Source of the DNA: an uncultured Paenibacillaceae bacterium
GTDB taxonomy: Bacteria; Bacillota; Bacilli; Paenibacillales; K13
Assembly (NCBI GenBank): GCA_913056365.1
Contig: CAJXLT010000001.1
Location: 434,001 to 498,000 of the forward strand
Direction of reading: 5' to 3'
DNA length: 64,000 bases
The notes under the pieces were generated by a model that saw only the letters and a program-made list of their open reading frames with translations, made no database searches and was not told the DNA's origin. Below, piece by piece: positions 24,102-33,316 of this stretch. The translations under genes were made by a program, and so were the position numbers. The number at the start of each line of letters is the position of its first letter. The first letter of the stretch is position 1.

Positions 24102-25965
24102 TTTGAAAGGGTTCTCAGTCGAACAATTGGAGACGCTTGCTGCGGACATTCGGCAGTTTCTCATCGAGAAACTGTCAGCGACCGGAGGCCATTTGGCACC
24201 GAATTTGGGTGTTGTCGAGCTGACACTGGCGCTGCATTATTTGTTTGACAGCCCTGCTGACAAATTCATATTCGATGTAGGCCATCAGGCCTACGTACAT
24301 AAGATTCTTACTGGCCGTAAGGACCGTTTCGATACACTTCGCAAGTACAAAGGGCTGTGCGGTTTTATTAAGCGTTCGGAAAGCGAGCATGACGTATGGG
24401 AAGCCGGACATAGCAGCACATCGCTGTCTGCAGCGATGGGTATGGCATTGGCGCGAGACGCCAAAGGAGACAGTAATCGGGTTATCGCTGTAGTAGGGGA
24501 CGGTGCGCTCACAGGCGGAATGGCGCTGGAGGCATTGAACCATATCGGCCACGAACGGAAGAATTTAATGGTCGTGCTTAACGACAATGAGATGTCCATC
24601 GCCCCTAACGTCGGTGCGCTGCACAATTATCTAGGCAAGATACGCTCAGACCGCCACTATGTGAAGGCGAAGGAAGACCTTGAGCACTTGCTGAAGAAGA
24701 TACCGGCAATTGGCGGCACCATAGCTAAGACTGCGGAGAAGGTTAAGGACAGCTTGAAATATATGATCGTTCAAGGCGTGCTGTTCGAAGAGCTGGGCCT
24801 CACCTATCTCGGACCGGTTGACGGACACAGTCTCCCACATTTATTGGACGTGCTGAAGCAAGCTGACAATGTGCAGGGACCTGTGCTCGTTCACGTGCTT
24901 ACGACGAAGGGCAAGGGATATACACCGGCTGAAGCCGATTCCTTCAAGTGGCACGGCATTAGCCCGTATAAGATTGAATCAGGCAAAGTGCTGAAGTCAG
25001 TCAGTGCGCCGCCGATGTATACTGAGGTGTTCGGTCAGACGCTGATGAAGCTTGCTGAACAGGATGAACGTGTGATCGCTGTTACACCAGCGATGCCCGG
25101 CGGTTCGGGCCTGCTTGAATTCGCTGCGCGCTTCCCGGGTCGGATGATCGATGTCGGCATCGCTGAACAGCATGCCGCTACGATGAGCGGCGCGCTTGCT
25201 ATAGAAGGAATGAAGCCGGTATTCGCTGTATATTCGACATTTCTGCAGCGCGCTTACGATCAAGTCGTTCACGATATTTGCAGGCAAAATTTGAACGTAG
25301 CGTTCGCGATTGACCGCGCTGGCTTCGTCGGTGCTGATGGAGAGACGCATCAAGGCGTGTACGATATTCCGTTCCTGCGCCATGTGCCGAATATGGTCAT
25401 TATGATGCCGAAGGATGAGAATGAGCTTCGCCATATGATGAAGACGGCGCTTGAGTATGATAACGGGCCGATCGCTTACCGTTATCCGCGGATTAATGGA
25501 ACAGGTGTGGAGCTTGATGAAGAGTTGCAAGTAATTCCGATCGGTGAGTGGGAAGTATTGCGGGAAGGGACAGATGCGGTGCTGCTTGCAGTTGGTCCGA
25601 TGGTGCAGATCGCCTTGCAGGCTGCAGAGCAGCTGCAGCAACAAGGCCAGCAGGTTCGTGTCGTGAATGCCCGCTTCATTAAGCCGCTGGACGAGGCTAT
25701 GCTGAGGCAGATCGCTAAGGAAGGCATACCGATCTTGACAATGGAGGAAAGCACGTTGGAAGGCGGCTTCGGCACCGCCGTACTGGAATTCTATGTGAAG
25801 CATCAGCTTGCTGTTCCGGCGATGCGCATGTTGGGCATCCCTGATTGCTTCATTGAACATGGCAGCATTCTCGATCAGCGTCGGGAAGTCGGATTAACTG
25901 TTGAGAATGCGATCGAGCAAGTACAAGCAATCGTACCGCTTCAGAAGAAAAGGGCGCTCTCATGA
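24070..25965 (+). CDS. dxs: 1-deoxy-D-xylulose-5-phosphate synthase
   Basis: A 631-residue thiamine-diphosphate enzyme that joins pyruvate and glyceraldehyde 3-phosphate, the entry to the MEP isoprenoid pathway. It shows [49 protein letters not shown] (ThDP motif), [16 protein letters not shown], and in the second half [17 protein letters not shown] and [13 protein letters not shown]. It begins inside oapA, so translation is coupled to the OLE-associated gene. Length is standard. Confidence 0.98.
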   Translation: MLLENVNQPADLKGFSVEQLETLAADIRQFLIEKLSATGGHLAPNLGVVELTLALHYLFDSPADKFIFDVGHQAYVHKILTGRKDRFDTLRKYKGLCGFIKRSESEHDVWEAGHSSTSLSAAMGMALARDAKGDSNRVIAVVGDGALTGGMALEALNHIGHERKNLMVVLNDNEMSIAPNVGALHNYLGKIRSDRHYVKAKEDLEHLLKKIPAIGGTIAKTAEKVKDSLKYMIVQGVLFEELGLTYLGPVDGHSLPHLLDVLKQADNVQGPVLVHVLTTKGKGYTPAEADSFKWHGISPYKIESGKVLKSVSAPPMYTEVFGQTLMKLAEQDERVIAVTPAMPGGSGLLEFAARFPGRMIDVGIAEQHAATMSGALAIEGMKPVFAVYSTFLQRAYDQVVHDICRQNLNVAFAIDRAGFVGADGETHQGVYDIPFLRHVPNMVIMMPKDENELRHMMKTALEYDNGPIAYRYPRINGTGVELDEELQVIPIGEWEVLREGTDAVLLAVGPMVQIALQAAEQLQQQGQQVRVVNARFIKPLDEAMLRQIAKEGIPILTMEESTLEGGFGTAVLEFYVKHQLAVPAMRMLGIPDCFIEHGSILDQRREVGLTVENAIEQVQAIVPLQKKRALS

Positions 25966-26807
25966 AGGAAGAGAAGGAGCGCGTAGACGTGCTCTTAGTG
26001 GATCGAGGTTTGATCGAAAGCCGTGAGAAGGCGAAGGCAGCGATAATGGCTGGACTCGTCTATTCTGGCACCGAGCGCTTGGAGAAGGCGGGAATGAAAA
26101 TTCCGGTTGCAGCTCCGCTCCAATTGAAAGGGGCTGTGCATCCTTATGTCAGCCGCGGCGGTCTGAAGCTGGAGAAGGCGATTCGTCATTTCGGCTTGTC
26201 TCTTGCCGGCAGAACGATGCTGGATATCGGCGCTTCGACAGGCGGCTTCACGGATTGCGCATTACAGCATGGAGCTGATCTCGTCTATGCGATTGATGTC
26301 GGCTACAATCAACTCGACTGGTCACTTCGCAACCATCCGCAAGTTCGCGTCATGGAGCGAACCAACTTCCGCTACATGCAGCCTGATGAATTGGATGGTC
26401 CTAAGCCCGATTTCGCTGCCACGGACGTTTCCTTCATTTCGCTAAAGCTGATTCTGCCTCCGATGAAGGCACTGCTTGCACGCGAAGGAGAAGCGGTCGC
26501 CTTGATCAAGCCGCAGTTCGAAGCGGGCAGAGAACAGGTCGGCAAGTCGGGAGTCGTACGCGATCCCGCTGTGCATAAGACAGTTCTTCACGAGGTATTG
26601 CGCTTTGCTGATGAGCTAGGCTTACAGCTACAAGGCTTGACTTATTCACCGATCACTGGCGGTGAGGGCAATATCGAATTTCTTGCATACTGGCGTACAT
26701 CTGATGAGTCGTCTTCAAGCTTGCACACGGATGAGGAACGAAGCAAGCTTGTGGAAGAAGTCGTCGCGCAATCCGCTGAATTAAAGCGCAAGGAAAAAAA
26801 GGAATGA
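25962..26807 (+). CDS. tlyA: TlyA family rRNA 2'-O-methyltransferase / hemolysin-like protein
   Basis: A 281-residue protein combining an N-terminal S4 RNA-binding domain ([27 protein letters not shown]) with an FtsJ-type SAM methyltransferase domain. The latter shows [41 protein letters not shown] and [10 protein letters not shown]. Mycobacterial TlyA methylates 16S and 23S rRNA; the Bacillus homologue is YqxC. The start overlaps dxs as ATGA. The C-terminal tail (residues 245-281) is Ser/Glu/Lys-rich. Confidence 0.93.
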   Translation: MKEEKERVDVLLVDRGLIESREKAKAAIMAGLVYSGTERLEKAGMKIPVAAPLQLKGAVHPYVSRGGLKLEKAIRHFGLSLAGRTMLDIGASTGGFTDCALQHGADLVYAIDVGYNQLDWSLRNHPQVRVMERTNFRYMQPDELDGPKPDFAATDVSFISLKLILPPMKALLAREGEAVALIKPQFEAGREQVGKSGVVRDPAVHKTVLHEVLRFADELGLQLQGLTYSPITGGEGNIEFLAYWRTSDESSSSLHTDEERSKLVEEVVAQSAELKRKEKKE

Positions 26808-26846
26808 ATGCGTTCACCTCGAATACATATTCGGGGTGAATTTGTT

Positions 26847-27299
26847 ATGAACGGAATAAGCGAGCTGCTCATATTGCTGCTACTTATCGGATTGGGCGGC
26901 GGTTGGCTGCTGTGGCGAGTCAGACGTTGGCTCGGAACCGCTTCACGCAAAGCGCCGATACCGAAGGAGGCTCTCGATGATGAGCCCGCCGTATCAGTGC
27001 GGCGTATTCTCGAAGACAACGGCTACAAGGTGGTTGGTGGTAAATTCCGTCAGCCATTGCGCATTATCGTAGATGATCGGTCGTATCAAAGCCGCTACTA
27101 TATTGACGGATTTGCGGCTGATCAAGAAGGCGTATATGTCGTCAAGTCATCGAGATCGAAGCAGCCGATGGAATGGACAGGCAGTGCCGTTCGCGACCGT
27201 TTGTTGCCCTACTTAGGCATATATCAAGGGATTCATGGACTTCTCTATGTAGATACAGAAGCAAAAGCAGTCAAAAAAATTACGTGTGAGTGGGATTAG
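26847..27299 (+). CDS. Membrane-anchored hypothetical protein between tlyA and argR
   Basis: A 150-residue protein with one N-terminal transmembrane helix (about residues 6-24, [19 protein letters not shown]), a basic linker and a soluble alpha/beta domain of about 105 residues. The domain's [21 protein letters not shown] resembles the core of PD-(D/E)XK folds such as NERD, but the acidic residue normally two before the lysine is Val, so it is probably not an active nuclease. GGGGTGA is 6 bases before ATG 26847. It lies 39 bases after tlyA and its stop overlaps the ribosome site of argR. Function unknown. Confidence 0.7.
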   Translation: MNGISELLILLLLIGLGGGWLLWRVRRWLGTASRKAPIPKEALDDEPAVSVRRILEDNGYKVVGGKFRQPLRIIVDDRSYQSRYYIDGFAADQEGVYVVKSSRSKQPMEWTGSAVRDRLLPYLGIYQGIHGLLYVDTEAKAVKKITCEWD

Positions 27300-27312
27300 G
27301 AGGCGCGTCATA

Positions 27313-27762
27313 ATGAAGGGGCAACGGCACATCAAGATCAGAGAGATCATCACCAGCCGTGAAATCGAGACACAGGATGAATTGGTGAATGCATTGCGGG
27401 AGGCTGGCTACAATGTCACGCAAGCAACGGTATCCAGAGATATGAAGGAATTGCATCTCATTAAGGTGCCGTTGGATGATGGGCGGTACAAATATTCGAT
27501 GCCATCGGATCAGCGGTTCAATCCGATTCATAAGCTGAAACGAACGCTTGCTGACAATTTTGTGCATATAGATTATGCAGAGCAGATGATCGTATTGAAG
27601 TCGCTGCCGGGCACCGCTAATGCGATTGGTGTCTTAATCGACAATCTCGAATGGCCGGAGATTATGGGCACGATATCAGGTGATGATACACTGTTGTTGA
27701 TTTGCCGTTCCAAGGACTACAGCGAGCGGGTAGTATCGCAAATTTTGGGCATGCTTCAATAA
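27313..27762 (+). CDS. argR: Arginine repressor ArgR/AhrC
   Basis: A 149-residue hexameric regulator. The N-terminal winged helix ([47 protein letters not shown]) binds ARG boxes. The C-terminal domain ([36 protein letters not shown]) binds arginine with the GTISGDDT motif. TAGGAGG is 9 bases before ATG 27313. It represses arginine synthesis and activates catabolism when arginine is plentiful. The place between tlyA and recN is conserved across Bacilli. Confidence 0.97.
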   Translation: MKGQRHIKIREIITSREIETQDELVNALREAGYNVTQATVSRDMKELHLIKVPLDDGRYKYSMPSDQRFNPIHKLKRTLADNFVHIDYAEQMIVLKSLPGTANAIGVLIDNLEWPEIMGTISGDDTLLLICRSKDYSERVVSQILGMLQ

Positions 27763-27775
27763 AGGAGGGGCATTC

Positions 27776-29479
27776 ATGCTGGTAGAATGCACGATTCGCA
27801 ATTTGGCAGTGATTGAATCTGCTCATGTGCGCTTCTCCCCGGGTTTTTTGGTTATGACAGGGGAAACAGGGGCAGGGAAATCCATCTTAATTGACGCGCT
27901 GAGCCTCATTGCAGGAGCGCGCGGTTCGGCCGACTTCGTCAGGCACGGGGCCAAGTCCTGTGAGATCGAGTGCGTATTCGAGCTTGCGCCGGACCATCCG
28001 GCTTGGTTTCAATTGGAGCAATGGGGGATTGCGGCGTCACCCGAGGAGACGCTTCTTATCAGGCGAGATATTAGCGCACAGGGCAAGAGCTCGGCGAGAG
28101 TGAACGGGCAGTTGCTGAATCTAACGATGTTGAAGGCTTTGGGCGATACCTTGATTAATCTGCATGGCCAGCATGACCATCAATCCCTAATGAAGGTAGA
28201 ACGTCACTTGTCCTTGCTGGACAGCTTCGGCGAACCGGATATCACTTCGCTTCACAAGCGGTATCGAGAGGCATATTCGGCATATACGGAACTGCGCAAA
28301 GAGTGGAATGAGCTTGAAAAAGCCGGGATGCAAAACCTGCAGATGCTGGACTTATACAAATACCAAATAGAAGAAATTGAGAAAGCTGCGCTCAAGCCTG
28401 GTGAGGAGAAAGAACTGGAAGAGGAGCGCCGCAAACTTACGCATGCGGAGAAGCTGACCCAGGCTGTTACGGAAGGTTATGAGTCCATCTATGGTTCGCA
28501 GATGGCGCTGGAGCAGCTCGGCAAAGCTGTAGAGGAGCTTGAAGATGCTGTGAAGGTAGATCAGGCAGCGCTCGGACCATTGCTGGACCAGCTTCGATCT
28601 GCATATTATCAGGTGGAGGATGCCTCCTTCCAGCTTAGAGATTATCGGGAAGGGATTGAATTTAATCCGGAGAAGCTGGACGAGCTGGAGAATCGCTTGG
28701 CACTGATTCAATCATTGAAGCGCAAGTACGGCGATTCCGTGGAGGATATTCTGCAATACGTGGCTGCCATCAAGCAAGATGTGGCGAAAATTGAAAATCG
28801 AGATCAGCGGCTTGAAGAGCTTCGAAACGAAGTGGAGCTTAGGAAAGCTAAGCTTCATCAACGGGCAGAAGCGTTGAGCAAGGTGCGCAGGAAGCAGGCA
28901 GTGCAGCTCGCCAACAATGTAACAGAGCACTTGCGAGACCTTCAGATGGAGCGAACGCGATTCGAAGTAAGTGTCAAGCCGCTTGACGAGCCTGGACGAG
29001 ACGGTGCTGACTTGATCGAATTTATGATCTCGCCTAACCCTGGCGAGCCGTTGAAGCCGCTCGGCAAAATTGCCTCAGGCGGCGAGCTTTCGCGCATTAT
29101 GCTGGCGCTTAAGTCAATATTCGCTGGTGTGGATCATATTCCCGTTCTCATCTTCGATGAAGTGGACACGGGTGTTAGCGGTCGCGCTGCACAGGCGATA
29201 GCCGAGAAGATGGCGAGACTTGCAGAGAACTGCCAAGTATTCGCGATTACACATTTGCCTCAGGTAGCTTGTATGGCCGACAGTCATTTTCTCATTCAGA
29301 AATCAATCAATGAAGATCGTACATATACGGAAGTGCGCAGCTTGGAAGATCAGGACCGGACAGACGAACTTGCGCGCATGCTCGGCGGTGTCACGATCAC
29401 CGATACAACACGCAGCCATGCGCATGAAATGCTGGAACTTGCGGAACAAAAAAAGCGGGGGTGGCATCATTTGCAGTAA
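27776..29479 (+). CDS. recN: DNA repair protein RecN
   Basis: A 567-residue SMC-like ATPase that binds 3' ends at double-strand breaks early in repair. Walker A GETGAGKSILIDAL is near residue 30. A long central coiled coil (about 155-370) follows, then the ABC signature KIASGGELSRIMLALKS near 430 and Walker B IPVLIFDEVDTGVSGRAAQAI. The C-terminus has the H-loop AITHLPQVACMADSHF. AAAGGAGGGG precedes the ATG. It is cotranscribed with argR. Confidence 0.97.
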   Translation: MLVECTIRNLAVIESAHVRFSPGFLVMTGETGAGKSILIDALSLIAGARGSADFVRHGAKSCEIECVFELAPDHPAWFQLEQWGIAASPEETLLIRRDISAQGKSSARVNGQLLNLTMLKALGDTLINLHGQHDHQSLMKVERHLSLLDSFGEPDITSLHKRYREAYSAYTELRKEWNELEKAGMQNLQMLDLYKYQIEEIEKAALKPGEEKELEEERRKLTHAEKLTQAVTEGYESIYGSQMALEQLGKAVEELEDAVKVDQAALGPLLDQLRSAYYQVEDASFQLRDYREGIEFNPEKLDELENRLALIQSLKRKYGDSVEDILQYVAAIKQDVAKIENRDQRLEELRNEVELRKAKLHQRAEALSKVRRKQAVQLANNVTEHLRDLQMERTRFEVSVKPLDEPGRDGADLIEFMISPNPGEPLKPLGKIASGGELSRIMLALKSIFAGVDHIPVLIFDEVDTGVSGRAAQAIAEKMARLAENCQVFAITHLPQVACMADSHFLIQKSINEDRTYTEVRSLEDQDRTDELARMLGGVTITDTTRSHAHEMLELAEQKKRGWHHLQ

Positions 29480-29563
29480 ATAAATCAATTGGGGGCAGGT
29501 TAACTTAAAAGTACATTAGTGACGAACACCTTTTTCGTCGCATATCGAAGAAAAGGGAGCGTG

Positions 29564-30892
29564 GTGAATGTGTTCAACCGCAAGCGGAAAGGCCTCGGTC
29601 TTGTCCTTGTTCTCTTCATGTATCTTATGAGTTTAACCGCCCCGTTCCAATCCTTTGCTACACTCCCCGATGAATGGCGCATGTTCTCCGGCGAAGGCAG
29701 GCAATGGAACTTCTCCCTGCCGGTAAGTGGCATGGTAACCGTCAATGATCCCGATATTGTCAGGGTGAATGGACAGACTGACGACAGCTTCAAGCTAGAA
29801 CTGAACGAACCGATCTCTTTCGAATCCGCCTCGATCGGTGAGACAGAAATGCAGCTGAAGCTGTTCGGCTCCATTCCAGTGAAGAAGTGGAAAGTGAATG
29901 TAGTCCCCGATCTCGAAGTGATTCCGGGGGGGCAGACGATTGGTGTTAAGATCAAGTCAGATGGGATACTTGTGGTTGGTCATCACTTGGTTACCGCAGG
30001 CAATAACAAGAAGGTGTCGCCAGGGGAAGATGCCCAGATTATGCTCGGAGACATTATTACGAAGATCAATGACAAGCCATTGAGCGGGGTTTCCGAAGTG
30101 GGCAGTATTGTGGAGGAGGCAGGAAAGTCCGGTCAACCCATTACATTAACGATTCGCCGTAACGGTAAAGTGTTCGTCAAGCAGCTAACTCCTGCTTTCG
30201 ATGCAGAGGATCAAGCATATCGGCTCGGCCTGTACATTCGTGATTCCGCAGCAGGTGTCGGTACGTTGACCTTTTACGCACCAGATCAAGGCGTCTATGG
30301 TGCTCTCGGGCACGTCATTACAGATATGGATACACAAACAGCTATTCCGGTCGGTGACGGAAAGATAGTCCATTCTACGGTTACATCGATTTCGAAGAGT
30401 CATAACGGTGTGCCGGGTGAGAAGCGAGCTCATTTTTTCAAGGAGAACAAAATTCTTGGCAATATTGAGCGGAATACGGATTTCGGCATATTCGGCAAGA
30501 TGGCAGAGCAGCCGAACTACGGCTATACACAAGAGCCCGTTCCAGTAGCATTCGCTGAAGAAGTTCGAGAAGGACCTGCTCAAATATTGACCGTCGTAGA
30601 CGGGCATAAAGTGGAAGCCTTCGATATAGAAGTCGTGCACACCGCATCCCAATCGGCACCCGCAACCAAAGGGTTGGTTATCAAGATTACCGATCAGCGC
30701 TTACTGGACAGGACAGGAGGGATCGTGCAGGGGATGAGCGGCAGCCCGATATTGCAGAACGGCAAGCTGATCGGAGCTGTCACGCATGTGTTCGTTAATG
30801 ATCCTTCCTCCGGCTACGGCTGCTTCATAGAATGGATGCTGCAGGATGCAGGCGTTATGATTCAACCTCAACAAGAACTACAGGCTGGTTAG
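29564..30892 (+). CDS. spoIVB: SpoIVB signalling serine protease (S55)
   Basis: A 442-residue protein made in the forespore that crosses to the intermembrane space and cleaves SpoIVFA, switching on sigma-K processing in the mother cell. It has an N-terminal signal/anchor helix (residues 8-30), a PDZ domain (about 115-205, PGEDAQIMLGDIITKINDKPLSGV), then the protease domain with catalytic His in GALGHVITDMDT (near residue 250) and Ser in GMSGSPILQNG (near 392). The start is one of GTG 29561, 29564 or 29570 after AAAGGGAG; 29564 is a compromise. It follows recN, as in B. subtilis. Confidence 0.95.
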   Translation: MNVFNRKRKGLGLVLVLFMYLMSLTAPFQSFATLPDEWRMFSGEGRQWNFSLPVSGMVTVNDPDIVRVNGQTDDSFKLELNEPISFESASIGETEMQLKLFGSIPVKKWKVNVVPDLEVIPGGQTIGVKIKSDGILVVGHHLVTAGNNKKVSPGEDAQIMLGDIITKINDKPLSGVSEVGSIVEEAGKSGQPITLTIRRNGKVFVKQLTPAFDAEDQAYRLGLYIRDSAAGVGTLTFYAPDQGVYGALGHVITDMDTQTAIPVGDGKIVHSTVTSISKSHNGVPGEKRAHFFKENKILGNIERNTDFGIFGKMAEQPNYGYTQEPVPVAFAEEVREGPAQILTVVDGHKVEAFDIEVVHTASQSAPATKGLVIKITDQRLLDRTGGIVQGMSGSPILQNGKLIGAVTHVFVNDPSSGYGCFIEWMLQDAGVMIQPQQELQAG

Positions 30893-30910
30893 CCGTAGTT
30901 CTTGTTTCAT
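30870..30910 (+). terminator. Hairpin terminator overlapping the spoIVB stop codon
   Basis: AACAAGAACTAC (30870-30881) pairs with GTAGTTCTTGTT (30895-30906) as a 12-pair perfect stem enclosing the TAG stop. The T-tract is short (TTTCATT). It insulates spo0A from the upstream operon. Confidence 0.75.
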
Positions 30911-30933
30911 TATGTGCATGTCGCAGCCGAATT

Positions 30934-30940
30934 TGTCGAA
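30934..30940 (+). promoter_or_regulatory. 0A box upstream of spo0A (box 1)
   Basis: TGTCGAA, a perfect match to the core Spo0A-P binding site, in the context TTTGTCGAATGG. One-mismatch versions flank it: TGTCGCA at 30919 and AGTCGAA at 30945. Confidence 0.65.
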
Positions 30941-31039
30941 TGGAAGTCGAAAGCTGATGATCAGTGTAGTTCATTAGCGCAAAATATCAATTATATATGA
31001 AGTGTACAAAAAAATAAAGAAAAATACGAAAAAAAATTA

Positions 31040-31046
31040 TTCGACA
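31040..31046 (-). promoter_or_regulatory. 0A box upstream of spo0A (box 2, reverse orientation)
   Basis: TTCGACA on the plus strand, i.e. TGTCGAA on the minus strand, a perfect core match, 77 bases before the spo0A TTG start. Confidence 0.6.
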
Positions 31047-31065
31047 GAAGGAAATGATTTCGATA

Positions 31066-31072
31066 TGTCGAA
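31066..31072 (+). promoter_or_regulatory. 0A box upstream of spo0A (box 3)
   Basis: TGTCGAA, a perfect core match, 51 bases before the TTG start and near the likely 5' end of the message. This position suits autorepression or fine control. Confidence 0.6.
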
Positions 31073-31122
31073 TAGTATGCAAGGAGGAAATAGTTAAACC
31101 AATCGAAGGAGGAATGTTTACG

Positions 31123-31914
31123 TTGCAGAACATTGAGGTGCTCTTGGCAGACGATAACAGAGAATTCACTTCTCTTCTCTCGGAATATATCGAGGAACAG
31201 GAGGATATGTCGGTAGTCGGTGCAGCTTACAATGGGGAAGAGGTTCTTCACCACATTCAGAATGGTCGTGTTCCCGATGTCCTGATTCTGGACATTATCA
31301 TGCCTCACCTCGACGGATTAGGTGTGCTGGAGAAGCTAAGGCAGCTGGACTTGCAGCCGCAGCCCAAGGTCATTATGCTTACCGCATTCGGGCAAGAGAA
31401 TATTACGCAGAAAGCGGTGCAGTTAGGCGCATCTTACTACATATTGAAGCCATTCGATATGGAAGTACTTATTCATCGCATTCGTCAGCTCGTCAGCAAC
31501 ACCCCTGCAGTCGCAGCGGGTGCACCGATGAAGGTCAATGTCGTGTCGATGAACAAAGGGAAGAATCTGGACGCCAGCATTACGAACATTATTCACGAAA
31601 TCGGAGTGCCTGCGCACATTAAAGGGTATCAGTACCTGCGTGAAGCCATTACGATGGTATATGGCAATATCGAAATTCTGGGCGCAATTACGAAGACACT
31701 GTACCCATCCATCGCCGAGAAGTTCAAGACGACGCCAAGCCGCGTAGAACGTGCGATTCGCCACGCGATCGAAGTCGCCTGGACGCGCGGCAATATTGAC
31801 TCGATCTCGCAGCTGTTCGGCTATACGATCAACATCTCGAAGTCCAAGCCGACGAACAGCGAATTCATTGCAATGGTGGCAGACAAGCTGCGGATTGAGC
31901 ATAAGGTGAGCTGA
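31123..31914 (+). CDS. spo0A: Sporulation master regulator Spo0A
   Basis: A 263-residue response regulator. The receiver domain (residues 1-125) has the acidic pocket LLADDNREF, the phosphorylated Asp57 in [13 protein letters not shown] and the lysine in YILKPFD. The C-terminal effector domain has the DNA-recognition helices ([21 protein letters not shown]) and ends [17 protein letters not shown]. The TTG start at 31123 is 10 bases after AAGGAGGA and gives [12 protein letters not shown], the usual N-terminus; ATG 31114 is only one base from that motif. Several 0A boxes precede it, suggesting autoregulation. Confidence 0.97.
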   Translation: MQNIEVLLADDNREFTSLLSEYIEEQEDMSVVGAAYNGEEVLHHIQNGRVPDVLILDIIMPHLDGLGVLEKLRQLDLQPQPKVIMLTAFGQENITQKAVQLGASYYILKPFDMEVLIHRIRQLVSNTPAVAAGAPMKVNVVSMNKGKNLDASITNIIHEIGVPAHIKGYQYLREAITMVYGNIEILGAITKTLYPSIAEKFKTTPSRVERAIRHAIEVAWTRGNIDSISQLFGYTINISKSKPTNSEFIAMVADKLRIEHKVS

Positions 31915-31954
31915 ACAGATATATAACAATTTGCATGAGTCACTTTGTGCATAT

Positions 31955-32001
31955 ACCACTGCTTTATTGGGTTCCAACATCCAATGAGGGAGTGGTTTTT
32001 T
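31955..32001 (+). terminator. Rho-independent terminator after spo0A
   Basis: ACCACT (31955-31960) pairs with AGTGGT (31991-31996), and inside it TTATTGG pairs with CCAATGA. Six T follow. The rest of the gap to 32206 holds no gene I can support. Confidence 0.9.
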
Positions 32002-32205
32002 GTATGACTGATTATGAGTTTTGACGCTTGATTACTGCCGATCGATCTTGCTGATGATAACACTGCTGTCGAGTGAGACGATTGGATGTCAACTTAATGT
32101 GACTGCTACAGTATAATTTCCTTTCTGAATATTCCTCTGTATAAAATCGGATCCTCCAGCCAAAATAAAACAGGCTATTCCAATCGTACAGAGGAGCGGA
32201 TAAAT

Positions 32206-32841
32206 GTGAAAAACAAATGGTTACTTGCGGTACTGTTCTTTTTGCTGTCTGTTGTTAGTATGATGCCAGCCGCTACTGTGCAAGCGAAGGGCGAGGATTG
32301 TGTAAGTCCCAAATCGGCGCAGTTGAAAACCGACATGCAGAAGGCTTGGATCGATCATACAATATGGACAAGAAGCTATATTGTGAGCGCCCTTGCTGAT
32401 CTCGAAGATCAACAGGACGTATTAGACCGGTTGTTGCAGAACCAGCAAGATATTGGCAACCTGATCAAGCCTTATTATGGGGAAGCAGTGGGTGACAAGC
32501 TGGCAGATCTTCTCAGAGAACATATCGTAATCGCCGGGAAAATTGTAGCAGCTGCCAAAGCGGATAATGAGAAGCAGGTCAAAACGTTAGCGACGGAATG
32601 GCATAGAAACGCCGACGATATTGCCAAGTTTTTGAGCGAAGCGAATCCGAATTGGCAGTTTACAGAGATGCGAGATATGCTGTACACCCACTTAAAGTTG
32701 ATAACAGAAGTAGTGCAAGACCGGATCAATCGGAATTGGAAAGCCGATATTGCAGCAACGGACAAAAATGAGGTTCATATGATTCATTTTGCAGATATGT
32801 TGGCAGAAGGCATTGTGAAGCAGTTCCCTGATAAATTCTAA
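32206..32841 (+). CDS. Secreted helical-bundle protein of unknown function
   Basis: A 211-residue protein with a clear signal peptide (residues 1-27, NKWLLAVLFFLLSVVSMMPAATVQA) followed by an all-helical domain with regularly placed His/Asp/Glu residues: DHTIWTRSYIVSAL, QQDIGNLIKPYYGE, REHIVIAGKIV, EWHRNADDIAKFL, HMIHFADMLAEGIVKQFP. I recall similar short exported proteins in many Bacilli, often with unreliable enzyme names. A metal-binding four-helix bundle is plausible but unproven. GTG start with GAGGAGCG upstream. It is monocistronic as far as can be seen. Confidence 0.7.
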   Translation: MKNKWLLAVLFFLLSVVSMMPAATVQAKGEDCVSPKSAQLKTDMQKAWIDHTIWTRSYIVSALADLEDQQDVLDRLLQNQQDIGNLIKPYYGEAVGDKLADLLREHIVIAGKIVAAAKADNEKQVKTLATEWHRNADDIAKFLSEANPNWQFTEMRDMLYTHLKLITEVVQDRINRNWKADIAATDKNEVHMIHFADMLAEGIVKQFPDKF

Positions 32842-32851
32842 GAACAAACAG

Positions 32852-32880
32852 TTGAAACCAAACAAACGTTCGTATATAAT
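32852..32880 (+). promoter_or_regulatory. Promoter with LexA-type operator ahead of the YolD-like gene
   Basis: TTGAAA (32852-32857), 17 bases, TATAAT (32875-32880): a near-consensus sigma-A promoter. Inside the spacer, CAAACAAACGTTCG (32859-32872) matches the Bacillus LexA (DinR) box CGAAC-N4-GTTCG with one mismatch. LexA bound here would block RNA polymerase. Confidence 0.7.
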
Positions 32881-32917
32881 ATAGTTATCGAAATTATTGA
32901 AGTGGGGTTGATAACAT

Positions 32918-33241
32918 ATGTATGCGGACAAGTTAACTAGTGGCTATCGGAACGGAATGAAGAATGAGCAGCCATTGCTACGCTGCAGCAATCCATATCA
33001 TAAGAGGCAGAAGCCCGTTCTGGATGAGAAGCGGCTTGCCGAGTTCGTACGTGTCATGGGTGTATCGATGTTCACAGAGAAGCCTGTGAAGATCAAGCTG
33101 TATCAGGACGATGCGGATGTGGAATTGGTCGGTCTGATTGATAAGATCGCTACAGACTCCAGACAGTTGAAGATCGGCTTCGAGCATACATATGAATGGA
33201 TTACATTGGACGATGTCATTGACATGAAAATTGTCTTATAG
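32918..33241 (+). CDS. YolD-like protein, probable SOS gene
   Basis: A 107-residue protein with the YolD-like domain: an N-terminal polar segment, then PVLDEKRLAEFVRVM, PVKIKLYQDDADVELVGLIDKIATDSRQLKIGF and ITLDDVIDMKIV. YolD proteins usually sit beside Y-family DNA polymerases (uvrX-yolD, yqjW-yqjX in B. subtilis) and are DNA-damage induced. Here no polymerase is adjacent, but the promoter carries a LexA-type box. The start ATG 32918 follows GTGGGG. Biochemical function unknown. Confidence 0.75.
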   Translation: MYADKLTSGYRNGMKNEQPLLRCSNPYHKRQKPVLDEKRLAEFVRVMGVSMFTEKPVKIKLYQDDADVELVGLIDKIATDSRQLKIGFEHTYEWITLDDVIDMKIVL

Positions 33242-33253
33242 AAATGTGCAAGG

Positions 33254-33294
33254 GACTGTCCCATTAGCCATTATAGATGGCGTATGAGACAGTC
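33254..33294. other. Hairpin between convergent genes
   Basis: GACTGTC (33254-33260) pairs with GACAGTC (33288-33294), with inner pairs GCCA/TGGC. There is no T-tract on either strand. It lies between the YolD-like gene and the reverse-strand gene ending at 33317, and may serve both 3' ends. Confidence 0.5.
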
Positions 33295-33316
33295 TTGCTG
33301 TTGAAGCATGGATTAG

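Noticed and set aside
24997-25860. Long reverse-strand open frame inside dxs, and similar antisense frames inside accC, efp/lysC and bkd genes
   Set aside because: They lie wholly opposite strongly conserved enzymes, have low-complexity codon-mirror composition and lack ribosome sites.
31054-31122. N-terminal extension of Spo0A to ATG 31054
   Set aside because: The extension has no counterpart in Spo0A proteins, and the ribosome site AAGGAGGA fits TTG 31123.
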